In this document: positions 7,868 through 15,142 of the stretch, one piece after another
Position numbering within the stretch: position 1 is the first letter of the stretch
How the letters are laid out: each line of letters starts with the position of its first letter
Source of the DNA: Streptomyces sp. SLBN-31
GTDB lineage: Bacteria > Actinomycetota > Actinomycetes > Streptomycetales > Streptomycetaceae
DNA length: 64,000 nt
Reading direction: 5' to 3'
Assembly (NCBI RefSeq): GCF_006715395.1
Contig: NZ_VFNC01000001.1
Location: 4,030,001 to 4,094,000 of the forward strand
Position numbers and translations under genes: made by a program
The notes under the pieces: generated by a model
What the model saw: the letters and a program-made list of their open reading frames with translations, nothing else
Database searches by the model: none
What the model was told of the DNA's origin: nothing

Positions 7868-9337
7868 TCAGTCGCCGTGGTAGAGGCGCACTGGATCGAT
7901 CAGCTGGATGGTGGGGTCGTTCTCGGTGAGGTGGCGCAGTTCGTCTGTGAAGCCTGTGCCGCTGTAGCACTGCAGCCGGGTGGCGTCGGTGGCGGTGCCG
8001 CGCGCGGTGAGCAGAGCACGGATGTGCTGGAGGCGTTCGAGGTGGCTCTTTCCCATGACGTCGTTCCATTTGGCTTCGCCGATGGCGAGCAGGGTTTCGC
8101 GGCCGCTGTCGCTCTCGCCATGGACCGCGACGTCGACTTCGTGGCTGGTCTTCGCGGCAGGATCGTTGACGGTCCCGCTGGCGACCCTTGTGACCTGCCC
8201 GCCGTGGGTGGCGGCGGACGCGTGCCAGCGGGCCCATTCGCGGCAGACCTGTTCGAAGTGCGGGCCGACGACCTTGCTGCGGAAGGTGGACTGGGCGCGG
8301 TGCCAGACGGCGGGGGCGCGTCCGGGGCGTTCCAGATCGCCCCAGGCGGGGCGCATGACTGAGTGGTAGAAGGCGATGAGGGGTTCGGCGATGCGGTAGG
8401 CGGAGCGGTTGCGGCGGAAGGCGTCAGCCTCGTGAGTGATCATGCCGACGTCCTGGAGGACGCTGAGGGGGTGGGCGAGGTCGGTGGACTTGCGGCCGAG
8501 GAAGTCGGCGATGCCGCCGCGTGCGGCGTTTCCGGCGGCGATGGCGGCCAGGACGGAGTGATAGAGCGCGGTGTCGTGAAGTTCGGGTTCCTCTGCGAGC
8601 AGGTAGCGGGCCTCGCGGAAGAGCGGACGGGCGGGATTGAGGACGGCGCGGGTGACCCAGGCGTCGAAGTCGTCGGGCCCGGCGGGGATGTCGCCCTGGG
8701 TGAACTCGCGGCGGTAGGCGGGGGTGCCGCCGACGATGGCGTGGGTGAGCAGTGCGGTGCGCGGGTCGGTGATCTCCCAGAACTCGGCGGCGAGGCGGAA
8801 GTCCAGGGTGGGGACGACGAGTTCCAGGCCGGCGCGGCCGCGCAGCGGGGCGTTGCCGGCGAGGAGCTTGCCCATGAAGGACAGGGCGGAGCCGCACAGC
8901 AGGAGCCGTACGGGGGTGTTGGTGTGCTGGGCGGCGGGGTCCAGGGCGCGCTGGATGATCGAGGGAAGGGCAGGAGAGGCCTTGGCGAGGAAGGGGAACT
9001 CGTCGATGACCGCGACGGTGGGGCCGCATCTGTCGGCGATGCGCATGAGCTCGGTGATGGCCTCGTCCCAGTGAGCGAAGCGGAACGGGGTGGGCTGGTC
9101 GCGGTGGCGGGCGAGGGCTTCGCCGAACTGGCGCAGCGCGTCGGTTTCGGTGGTCTCGGTGGCGGTGAACATGAAGCCGCCGCTTGCCCGTGTGACGGCG
9201 TCCAGGAGGAAGGTCTTGCCCTGGCGGCGGCGCCCGGAGACCACGCCGAGGGTGGCGCGCGGGCCGGGCAGGGCGGCGAAGCGGGTCAGCTCGGCCCACT
9301 CGAAGTCGCGGTCGAACATCTCGGCGGGTTTGTCCAC
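7868..9337 (-). CDS. AAA-type ATPase with DUF234 / nuclease-like C-terminus
   Basis: The protein is about 489 residues. Walker A is GRRRQGKTF near residue 35 and Walker B is VAVIDEFPFL near residue 110, followed by a sensor-like LLLCGSALSFM. The helical middle and the C-terminal EVDVAVHGES...LLAIGEAKW segment give a D-x(n)-E-x-K pattern like the PD-(D/E)XK fold seen in the DUF234 group. Such ATPases are widespread in archaea and actinomycetes with no firm function; defence or signalling roles are guesses. I chose GTG 9337 (AGAGGTG six bases upstream); an in-frame ATG lies at 9352. It looks like an unrelated gene lodged inside the cluster. Confidence 0.75.
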   Translation of the reverse strand: MDKPAEMFDRDFEWAELTRFAALPGPRATLGVVSGRRRQGKTFLLDAVTRASGGFMFTATETTETDALRQFGEALARHRDQPTPFRFAHWDEAITELMRIADRCGPTVAVIDEFPFLAKASPALPSIIQRALDPAAQHTNTPVRLLLCGSALSFMGKLLAGNAPLRGRAGLELVVPTLDFRLAAEFWEITDPRTALLTHAIVGGTPAYRREFTQGDIPAGPDDFDAWVTRAVLNPARPLFREARYLLAEEPELHDTALYHSVLAAIAAGNAARGGIADFLGRKSTDLAHPLSVLQDVGMITHEADAFRRNRSAYRIAEPLIAFYHSVMRPAWGDLERPGRAPAVWHRAQSTFRSKVVGPHFEQVCREWARWHASAATHGGQVTRVASGTVNDPAAKTSHEVDVAVHGESDSGRETLLAIGEAKWNDVMGKSHLERLQHIRALLTARGTATDATRLQCYSGTGFTDELRHLTENDPTIQLIDPVRLYHGD

Positions 9338-9360
9338 AGCACACCTCTGCATGGATAGGT

Positions 9361-9392
9361 GCGCTTATTATATCTGGGCTTATTCAAGAGCC
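9361..9392 (-). promoter_or_regulatory. AT-rich promoter-like segment before the ATPase gene
   Basis: On the minus strand there is a TATAAT at 9372-9367, unusually AT-rich for this DNA. GCTTATT is repeated twice on the plus strand around it (direct repeat). No good -35 box is visible at the usual spacing. It fits a promoter for the ATPase gene, possibly with a bound regulator. Confidence 0.35.
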
Positions 9393-9586
9393 CCGCAGGG
9401 TTGCCGGACGGCCATGCGGTGCCGCGGTGCCTCGGGCGGGCACCGCCGGTCACCTCCAGGGCCCACAGGGACAGCGCCAGGTCCCTGCGCGCGCGTCTCG
9501 TGGCGGCAGTCGGCCGCACGCTCTGGGTCCGGCTCGACGACGTACTGCTCCACCAGGGCACATGAGGCGTCCTTCCCGGCCGGCTT

Positions 9587-10051
9587 TTAGGCCCGGCGCG
9601 GGGGCTCTCCCTCGGTGAACAGCACCCGGAACGACAGTGCGCTCATGCGCCACCCGTCGGGGGTCCTGCGGGCCTCGCCGAAGGCGAGCGTGCCCGCGCG
9701 GAACAGGGCCGGCCCCTGCCCACCGGGATGGTTCACGTGCGTGGTCAGCACGTGGGCGCGGAAGACGGCACGCTCGCCGTCGATGTCGACCACCGGCGGC
9801 GAGCCCAGGTGCTGGGTGCGGGTGAAGGCCGCCAGGGAGGCTTGGTGCCAGGCGGCCAGCCCGGCGCGCCCGGTGTGGGCGCTCATCGGGAAGGTGACGA
9901 CCGCGTCCTCGGTGAACAGGCTCCGGGCCCAGGCGTCGTCGAGTTCCCCGTCGTCGAGAGCGATCAGATAACGGCCCAGCAGGTCCCCGACCACGGCGGC
10001 CTCGACGAAGCCGGCGGCCGCGCCCGGGGCGGCGAGATGGTTGGAAGTCAC
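9587..10051 (-). CDS. SnoaL-like / NTF2-fold protein
   Basis: The protein is 154 residues with a GTG start (VTSNHLAAPG). The segment DLLGRYLIALDDGELDDAWARSLFTEDAVVTFP and the later TRTQHLGSPPVVDIDGERAVFRAHVLTTHV are typical of the SnoaL_4-like cone fold used by small cyclases, hydroxylase partners and isomerases in aromatic polyketide pathways. The C-terminal GWRMSALSFRVLFTEG completes the barrel. No clear ribosome site is seen, so a near-leaderless message is possible. It is divergent from the oxygenase operon and shares its regulatory region. A tailoring or chaperone-like role is inferred. Confidence 0.7.
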   Translation of the reverse strand: MTSNHLAAPGAAAGFVEAAVVGDLLGRYLIALDDGELDDAWARSLFTEDAVVTFPMSAHTGRAGLAAWHQASLAAFTRTQHLGSPPVVDIDGERAVFRAHVLTTHVNHPGGQGPALFRAGTLAFGEARRTPDGWRMSALSFRVLFTEGEPPRRA

Positions 10052-10093
10052 CGCCCGAGCATGGTGCCGTCCGCGCCTGCCAAACCAGGTTCC

Positions 10094-10109
10094 TGTCAAA
10101 GATCTGACA
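10094..10109. promoter_or_regulatory. inverted repeat TGTCA-N6-TGACA in the divergent promoter region
   Basis: A perfect 5-bp dyad with a 6-base spacer lies between the SnoaL-like gene and the oxygenase operon. Its size fits a dimeric helix-turn-helix operator. Which protein would bind is unknown. Confidence 0.4.
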
Positions 10110-10123
10110 TTGCCGGCAGAGTT

Positions 10124-10157
10124 CTGTAACGGATTGCATAAAGCCTGTACCGCATTG
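10124..10157 (+). promoter_or_regulatory. direct repeat, candidate SARP site before the polyketide operon
   Basis: CTGTAACGGATTG (10124-10136) recurs as CTGTACCGCATTG (10145-10157), 11 of 13 bases identical and 21 bp apart. SARPs bind direct repeats on one face of the helix next to the -10 region. The site is 60-90 bp before the ATG at 10217, and a SARP is encoded at the start of the window. The link is inference. Confidence 0.45.
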
Positions 10158-10216
10158 TCTTTACCGTTCTTCCGTGGCCCGGCAATACTCGTCGAATACC
10201 AGTCGGGAGAGGGCGG

Positions 10217-11701
10217 ATGAATACCTTTGACGCGGACGTGATCGTGGTCGGAGCAGGTCCCACCGGACTCATGCTCGCAGGCGAGTTGAGTCTCAATGGA
10301 GTCTCGGTCCTGGTCGTCGACCGGCTTGCCGAGCCCATCAGGGAATCCCGTGCCCTCGGCTTTTCCGCGCGCACGATCGAGGAATTCGCGCAGCGTGGAC
10401 TTCTTTCCCGGCTCGGTGACGTCGACGTCATTCCCTTCGGTCATTTCGGCGGTGTGCCGCTGGACTACCGCGTCCTTGAGGGCGGCTCCTACGGCGCCCG
10501 CGGCATCCCCCAGGCACGGACCGAGGCCATGCTCGCCGGCTGGATCGCCGAACGCGGCGTCGCCGTGCGCCGCGGCATCGAGGTCACCGGCCTCACGCAG
10601 GACGAGGACGCAGTGACCGTCCACACCGCCGACGGGGACGCCGCCGGTGTGCTGCGGGCCCGCTACGTGGTGGGCTGCGACGGCGCCCGCAGCGTGGTGC
10701 GCACCGCCGCGGGCATCGATTTCCCCGGCACCGCGCCCACCGTCGAGCTGCGCTTCGCCGACATCACCGGCGTGCAATTGCGCCCGCGGTTCAGTGGGGA
10801 GCCGGTGCCCGGCGGCATGGTCATGGTGCTGCCGCTGGGCCCGGACCGCTCCCGTGTCATCTACTACGACCGGGCCCAGCCGCTGCGCACCACCCCCGGC
10901 CCGATCACCTTCGCCGAGGTCGCCGAGGCCTTCGGACGGCTGTCGGGCGAGGACATCAGCGGCGCCACACCGCTGTGGGTGTCCTCCACCACCGACGTCA
11001 GCCGCCAGGCCGCTCAGTATCGCAGCGGCCGGGTCTTCGTCGCCGGGGACGCCGCCCACATCCACCTGCCCATCGGCGCCCAGGGCATGAGCGCCGGCAT
11101 CCAGGACGCGGTCAACCTCGGCTGGAAACTCGCCCTGGCCCTCAAGGGCCACACAGGCGAGCAGCTGCTGGACACCTACCACGGCGAGCGGCACCCGGTC
11201 GGCGCCCGCATCCTGGCCAACACCCTTGCCCAGCGCACCCTCTACCTCGGCGGCGCTGAAGTCGACCCGCTGCGCCAGGTGTTCGGCGAGCTGGTGCGGC
11301 ACGAGGAGGTGCAGCGCCACCTGGTGGGCATGGTCACCGGGCTCGACATCCGCCACGACGTCGGCGGCGAGGGCCATCGGCTGCTCGGCCGCCGCCTGCC
11401 CGACCACCAGGTCACCCGCGACGGCGTCAAGCAGAGCGTCCTGGGCCTGCTGGCGTCCGGGCGCGGTCTGCTCCTCGACCTGGCCGGCAGTGCCGAACTG
11501 CGCGCCGCGGCCCAGGGCTGGTCCGACCGGGTCGACACCGTCACGGTCCAGGAGTTTGGGGACGAGGACCTGGGTGCCGTCCTGGTCCGTCCCGACGGCT
11601 ACGTCGCCTGGGTCGGCGCCGTCGGCGAGGGCCCCGGCGCCGCCGCCAGCGGCATGCCGCTGACCCGCGCGCTGACCCGCTGGTTCGGCCCCGCCCACTG
11701 A
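10217..11701 (+). CDS. FAD-dependent aromatic hydroxylase (PgaE/JadH type), copy 1
   Basis: This 494-residue protein has a GGGAGAGGGCGG ribosome site. The N-terminal Rossmann motif is VIVVGAGPTGLMLAGELSL. The mid-protein DG motif is YVVGCDGARSVVR and the FAD ribityl motif is VFVAGDAAHIHLPIGAQG. The short C-terminal thioredoxin-like domain ends RPDGYVAWVG. These are class A flavin monooxygenases that hydroxylate angucycline cores using NAD(P)H. It heads the main polyketide operon and sits directly before the AlpJ-like oxygenase. In kinamycin biosynthesis such a pair (AlpK with AlpJ) hydroxylates C5 and then contracts the B ring, so this is the best AlpK-like candidate in the operon; that assignment is by position. 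Confidence 0.85.
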   Translation: MNTFDADVIVVGAGPTGLMLAGELSLNGVSVLVVDRLAEPIRESRALGFSARTIEEFAQRGLLSRLGDVDVIPFGHFGGVPLDYRVLEGGSYGARGIPQARTEAMLAGWIAERGVAVRRGIEVTGLTQDEDAVTVHTADGDAAGVLRARYVVGCDGARSVVRTAAGIDFPGTAPTVELRFADITGVQLRPRFSGEPVPGGMVMVLPLGPDRSRVIYYDRAQPLRTTPGPITFAEVAEAFGRLSGEDISGATPLWVSSTTDVSRQAAQYRSGRVFVAGDAAHIHLPIGAQGMSAGIQDAVNLGWKLALALKGHTGEQLLDTYHGERHPVGARILANTLAQRTLYLGGAEVDPLRQVFGELVRHEEVQRHLVGMVTGLDIRHDVGGEGHRLLGRRLPDHQVTRDGVKQSVLGLLASGRGLLLDLAGSAELRAAAQGWSDRVDTVTVQEFGDEDLGAVLVRPDGYVAWVGAVGEGPGAAASGMPLTRALTRWFGPAH

Positions 11702-11758
11702 CACCGGCAGCCCCGCCCCTCACCGCCCGTCCCATCCCTTAAGGAAGCGAAGAAGACC

Positions 11759-12454
11759 ATGCCGATCATCTCCACCGAGGACAACTACCTGACCGTCCTC
11801 AACCTGTTCACCACCGACACCCCCGCCCACCAGGAGCAGCTGCTCACCGAGATGGGCAAGATCGTCGACGCGGCCAGCTACGAGGGGTGGATCTCCTCCA
11901 CCGTGCACGCCGGGCAGGACAGCCCCGGCACCGCCAACCTGATCCAGTGGCGCAGCGGCGAGGACCTGCAAAAGCGCTACTCCGGCGAGGAGTTCAAGCA
12001 CCGCACGCTGCCCGTCTTCCGCGAGATCACCACCGCGATCCGGCTGCTGCAGAACGAGATCGTCTTCACCCAGACCCACCCCGCCCTGGGCGGCCGGATC
12101 GAGGTCTCCCCCGAGCGCGACGACTACACCGCCATCGAGGTCTACCGGGTCGGCGAGGCCGACCAGGCCGACCTGATCAAACTCCTGGGCGAGGGCCAGA
12201 GCTGGCTGGTGGACGTGCCCGGCTACCGCTCGCACTGCGTCTTCAAGGGCCTGCGCGCCATGTTCGTCGAGGGCGCCTTCGCCGTCGTGTACTCGCAGTG
12301 GGACAGCAAGGACAGCTACGACGCCTTTCGCAACCTGCCCCACGCCCGCAAGCCCGAGCCGCGCCGCGCAGGCGACGAGCGCATCGCCGAGCTGACCGTC
12401 GAGCGCGACGCCAACACCTACCGCGTGGTGCACACCCGCGCCGCGGGCCAGTAA
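11759..12454 (+). CDS. B-ring cleaving oxygenase (JadG/GilOII/AlpJ type)
   Basis: This 231-residue protein has two antibiotic-biosynthesis-monooxygenase (ferredoxin-like) halves, the first around NYLTVLNLFTTDTPAHQEQ and the second around DDYTAIEVYRVGEADQADL. This is the size and layout of the JadG/GilOII/AlpJ group, which open the B ring of angucyclines with O2; in kinamycin AlpJ leads to ring contraction to a benzofluorene. AAGGAAGCGAAGAAGACC before the ATG is the ribosome site. It is the clearest single marker that the product is not a plain angucycline. The other possible identity is a different two-domain anthrone-oxygenase-like protein. Confidence 0.8.
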   Translation: MPIISTEDNYLTVLNLFTTDTPAHQEQLLTEMGKIVDAASYEGWISSTVHAGQDSPGTANLIQWRSGEDLQKRYSGEEFKHRTLPVFREITTAIRLLQNEIVFTQTHPALGGRIEVSPERDDYTAIEVYRVGEADQADLIKLLGEGQSWLVDVPGYRSHCVFKGLRAMFVEGAFAVVYSQWDSKDSYDAFRNLPHARKPEPRRAGDERIAELTVERDANTYRVVHTRAAGQ

Positions 12455-12554
12455 CCCCCGCCCCCTTCGGCCGGCCCCCGAAGAAGCGGGCCGGCTGGCG
12501 CGGATCGGCCCGCCGGCAACCCGGCCGCCACCCCTTGCCAAGGAGCGAGAACTG

Positions 12555-12884
12555 ATGCACAGCACGCTGATCGTGGCCCGTATGGCGCCCGGTGCGAGCA
12601 CGGACGTCGCCCGGCTGTTCGCCGAGTTCGACGCCACGGACATGCCGCACCGCATGGGCACCCGGCGGCGCCAGCTGTTCGCCTTCAACGGCCTGTACTT
12701 CCACCTGCAGGACTTCGACACCGACAACGGCAGCGCACTGATCCAGGGCGCCAAGGACGACCCGCGCTTCGTGCAGATCAGCGAGGACCTCAAGCCGTTC
12801 ATCGACCCCTACGACCCCGCGACCTGGCGTTCCCCGGCCGACGCCATGGCCCAGCGGTTCTACCGGTGGCAGGCCCCCGCCTGA
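12555..12884 (+). CDS. TcmI-type polyketide cyclase
   Basis: The protein is 109 residues. MHSTLIVARMAPGASTDVARLFAEFD, then HRMGTRRRQLFAFNGLYFHLQ and FIDPYDPATWRSPADAMAQRFYRW, are standard for the TcmI/JadI cyclase family, which closes later rings of aromatic polyketides with a dimeric ferredoxin-like fold. AAGGAGCGAGAACTG before the ATG is a good ribosome site. In related clusters this gene stands immediately before KSalpha; here the next gene, after 100 bp, is the ACP. Confidence 0.92.
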   Translation: MHSTLIVARMAPGASTDVARLFAEFDATDMPHRMGTRRRQLFAFNGLYFHLQDFDTDNGSALIQGAKDDPRFVQISEDLKPFIDPYDPATWRSPADAMAQRFYRWQAPA

Positions 12885-12984
12885 ACCAGCCCCCCCGCCA
12901 CCCCCGCACGGGCGGCCCTCTCCCGCGACCCGCGAAGACCGTTCAGCTGGGGCCCCGCGCCCCGAGACCCAAAGGAAGCACCCC
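12885..12984 (+). other. cyclase-ACP junction where KSalpha/CLF would be expected
   Basis: Only 100 bp separate the cyclase stop and the ACP start. The gap is Pro/Arg-coding-like GC-rich filler ending in the ACP ribosome site (AAAGGAAG). No ketosynthase remnant is recognisable in any frame, and no ketosynthase or chain-length factor is found elsewhere in the window. Confidence 0.8.
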
Positions 12985-13260
12985 ATGGCCAGCATCCAGT
13001 TCACCCTCGACGACCTGCGGCGGATCCTGCTGGAGGCCGCGGGCGCCGACGAGAGCGTCGACCTCGCCGCCGACATCCAGGACACCTCCTTCGAGGTGCT
13101 CGGATACGAGTCCATCGCCCTGCTGGAGACCGGCGGCCGCATCGAGCGCGAGTACGGCATCGTCCTGGACGACGACGACCTCAGCGAAGAGCTCACCCCG
13201 CGTGACCTGATCGACGCCGTCAACGCCCAGCTGGCCCCGGCCGGCGCCCGGGCCGCCTGA
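12985..13260 (+). CDS. type II polyketide acyl carrier protein
   Basis: This 91-residue acidic protein has the phosphopantetheine site at LGYESIALLE, with Ser43 as the attachment point. The helices around FTLDDLRRILLEAAG and LTPRDLIDAVNAQL fit the ACP four-helix bundle. It tethers the growing poly-beta-ketone chain and should be loaded by the phosphopantetheinyl transferase at 5.6 kb. The order cyclase-ACP-ketoreductase-aromatase matches the minimal region of angucycline clusters minus the ketosynthase pair. Confidence 0.95.
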   Translation: MASIQFTLDDLRRILLEAAGADESVDLAADIQDTSFEVLGYESIALLETGGRIEREYGIVLDDDDLSEELTPRDLIDAVNAQLAPAGARAA

Positions 13261-13277
13261 AAGGGGGGAGTACACCC

Positions 13278-14063
13278 ATGTCCGACACCACCGCCAGGGT
13301 CGCCCTGGTCACCGGCGCGACCAGCGGCATCGGCCTGGAGACCGCCCGCCTGCTGGCCGAGCAGGGCCACCGGGTCTTCATCGGCGCCCGCGACGCCGAG
13401 ACCGTCGAAGCAACCGCCAAGGCACTGCGCGAGGACGGCCTGGACGTCGACGGCCACCGGCTCGACGTCCGCGACGCCGACTCCATCGCCGAGTTCGTGC
13501 GCGCCGCCGTCGCCGCGTTCGGCACCGTCGACGTCCTCGTCAACAACGCCGGCCGCTCCGGCGGCGGCCCCACCGCCGACATCAGCGACGAGCTGTGGGA
13601 CGACGTCATCGACACCAACCTCAACAGCGTCTTCCGCATGACCCGCGAGGTGCTGACCACCGGCGGCATGCGCACCAAGGACCGCGGCCGGATCATCAAC
13701 ATCGCCTCCACCGCCGGCAAGCAGGGCGTCGTCCTGGGCGCCCCCTACTCCGCCTCCAAGCACGGCGTCGTCGGCTTCACCAAGGCGCTCGGCAACGAAC
13801 TGGCCCCCACCGGCATCACCGTCAACGCCGTCTGCCCCGGCTACGTCGAGACACCGATGGCCCAGCGGGTGCGGCAGGGCTACGCGGCCGCCTACGACAC
13901 CACCGAGGACGCGATCCTGGAAAAGTTCCAGGCCAAGATCCCTCTCGGCCGCTACTCCACCCCCCAGGAGGTCGCCGGCCTGGTCGGCTACCTGGCCTCC
14001 GACACCGCCGCCTCCATCACCTCCCAGGCCCTCAACGTCTGCGGCGGCCTGGGCAACTTCTAA
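13278..14063 (+). CDS. polyketide C9 ketoreductase (SDR family)
   Basis: This 261-residue protein has the NADPH motif TGATSGIGLETA, then VDVLVNNAG, the catalytic region SVFRMTREVLTTG...INIASTAGKQG and the YSASKHGV active-site Tyr/Lys. The tail ITSQALNVCGGLGNF is diagnostic of ActIII-type type II polyketide ketoreductases. It reduces the C9 carbonyl of the nascent chain and directs first-ring formation. GGGGGGAG before the ATG is a strong ribosome site, and the gene starts 17 bp after the ACP stop. Confidence 0.95.
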   Translation: MSDTTARVALVTGATSGIGLETARLLAEQGHRVFIGARDAETVEATAKALREDGLDVDGHRLDVRDADSIAEFVRAAVAAFGTVDVLVNNAGRSGGGPTADISDELWDDVIDTNLNSVFRMTREVLTTGGMRTKDRGRIINIASTAGKQGVVLGAPYSASKHGVVGFTKALGNELAPTGITVNAVCPGYVETPMAQRVRQGYAAAYDTTEDAILEKFQAKIPLGRYSTPQEVAGLVGYLASDTAASITSQALNVCGGLGNF

Positions 14064-14199
14064 CCCCCATCCCCGCCACCCCCCCACCCCGCCGGGCCTC
14101 ACGCCCCCCGCACCCCCCGGCCCCGCCCCGCCCTGCCCCTGCCCTGCCCCGTTCCGCTGTGTTGCTGTTACGCGTACCGCGGTCCATCGAGGAGAAGCC

Positions 14200-15141
14200 A
14201 TGACGACTCGTGAGGTCGAGCACGAGATCACCATCAGCGCGCCCGCCGCCGCCGTCTACCGTCTCCTGGCCGAGGTGACCAACTGGCCGCTGATCTTCCC
14301 GCCCACCATCTACGTCGACCGGGAGGAAACCGGCAGCGGCCAGGAGCGCATCCGCATCTGGGCCACCGCCAACAACGAGCCCAAGACCTGGACCTCGCGC
14401 CGCACCCTCGACGCCGACTCCCTGCGCATCACCTTCCGCCAGGAGGTGCCCGCGCCGCCGGTCGCCGCCATGGGCGGCACCTGGATCGTCGAACCCCTGG
14501 ATGACGGCGCCTGCCGGGTGCGGCTGCTGCACGACTACCGGGCCGTCGGCGACGACCCCCACGACCTGCTGTGGATCGAGCGGGCCGTGGACAAGAACAG
14601 CCGCAGCGAACTGGCCGCGCTGAAGGAGAACGTCGAACGCGCCCACGCCGCCCAGACGCAGGAGCTGACCTTCTCCTTCACCGACACCGTGACCATCGAC
14701 GGCCCGGCCAAGGACGCCTTCGCCTTCGTCAACGAGGCCGGGCTGTGGCCCGAGCGGCTGCCGCACGTGGCCCGCGTCCGCTTCACCGAAACCACCCCCG
14801 GCCTGCAGGAACTGGAGATGGACACCCGGGCCAAGGACGGCTCCACCCACACCACCAAGTCCTACCGGGTCGTCCTGGGCGAGCACCGCATCGCCTACAA
14901 GCAGGTCACCCTGCCGGCGCTGATGACCCTGCACACCGGGGTGTGGACGTTTGAGGAGACCGAGGACGGCGCGACGGCCAGCTCCCAGCACACCGTCACC
15001 CTCAACACCGACAACATCGCCCGCATCCTGGGACCTGAGGCCACTGTCGCCGACGCCCGCGCCTACGTGCACAGCGCGCTGAGCACCAACAGCCTGGCCA
15101 CCCTGGGCCACGCCAAGGCGTACGCGGAGCGGAACCGCTGA
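14200..15141 (+). CDS. two-domain polyketide aromatase/cyclase, copy 2
   Basis: This 313-residue protein has two SRPBCC domains: EHEITISAPAAAVYRLLAEV opens the first and QELTFSFTDTVTIDGPAKDAF the second. WPLIFPPTIYVDRE and IRIWATANNEPKTWTSRRTL match the copy at 2.6 kb closely in position and pattern. It sits in the classic place after the ketoreductase, so it is the likely first-ring aromatase (JadD/AlpE-like). GGAGAAGCC before the ATG is the ribosome site. Why two homologues exist here is not clear. Confidence 0.93.
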   Translation: MTTREVEHEITISAPAAAVYRLLAEVTNWPLIFPPTIYVDREETGSGQERIRIWATANNEPKTWTSRRTLDADSLRITFRQEVPAPPVAAMGGTWIVEPLDDGACRVRLLHDYRAVGDDPHDLLWIERAVDKNSRSELAALKENVERAHAAQTQELTFSFTDTVTIDGPAKDAFAFVNEAGLWPERLPHVARVRFTETTPGLQELEMDTRAKDGSTHTTKSYRVVLGEHRIAYKQVTLPALMTLHTGVWTFEETEDGATASSQHTVTLNTDNIARILGPEATVADARAYVHSALSTNSLATLGHAKAYAERNR

Positions 15142-15142
15142 C

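Noticed and set aside
10146..10200. Possible StrR dyad (GTTCTTCCG ... CGTCGAAT) before the oxygenase operon
   Set aside because: Spacing is about 14 rather than 10-11 and the right arm matches poorly.
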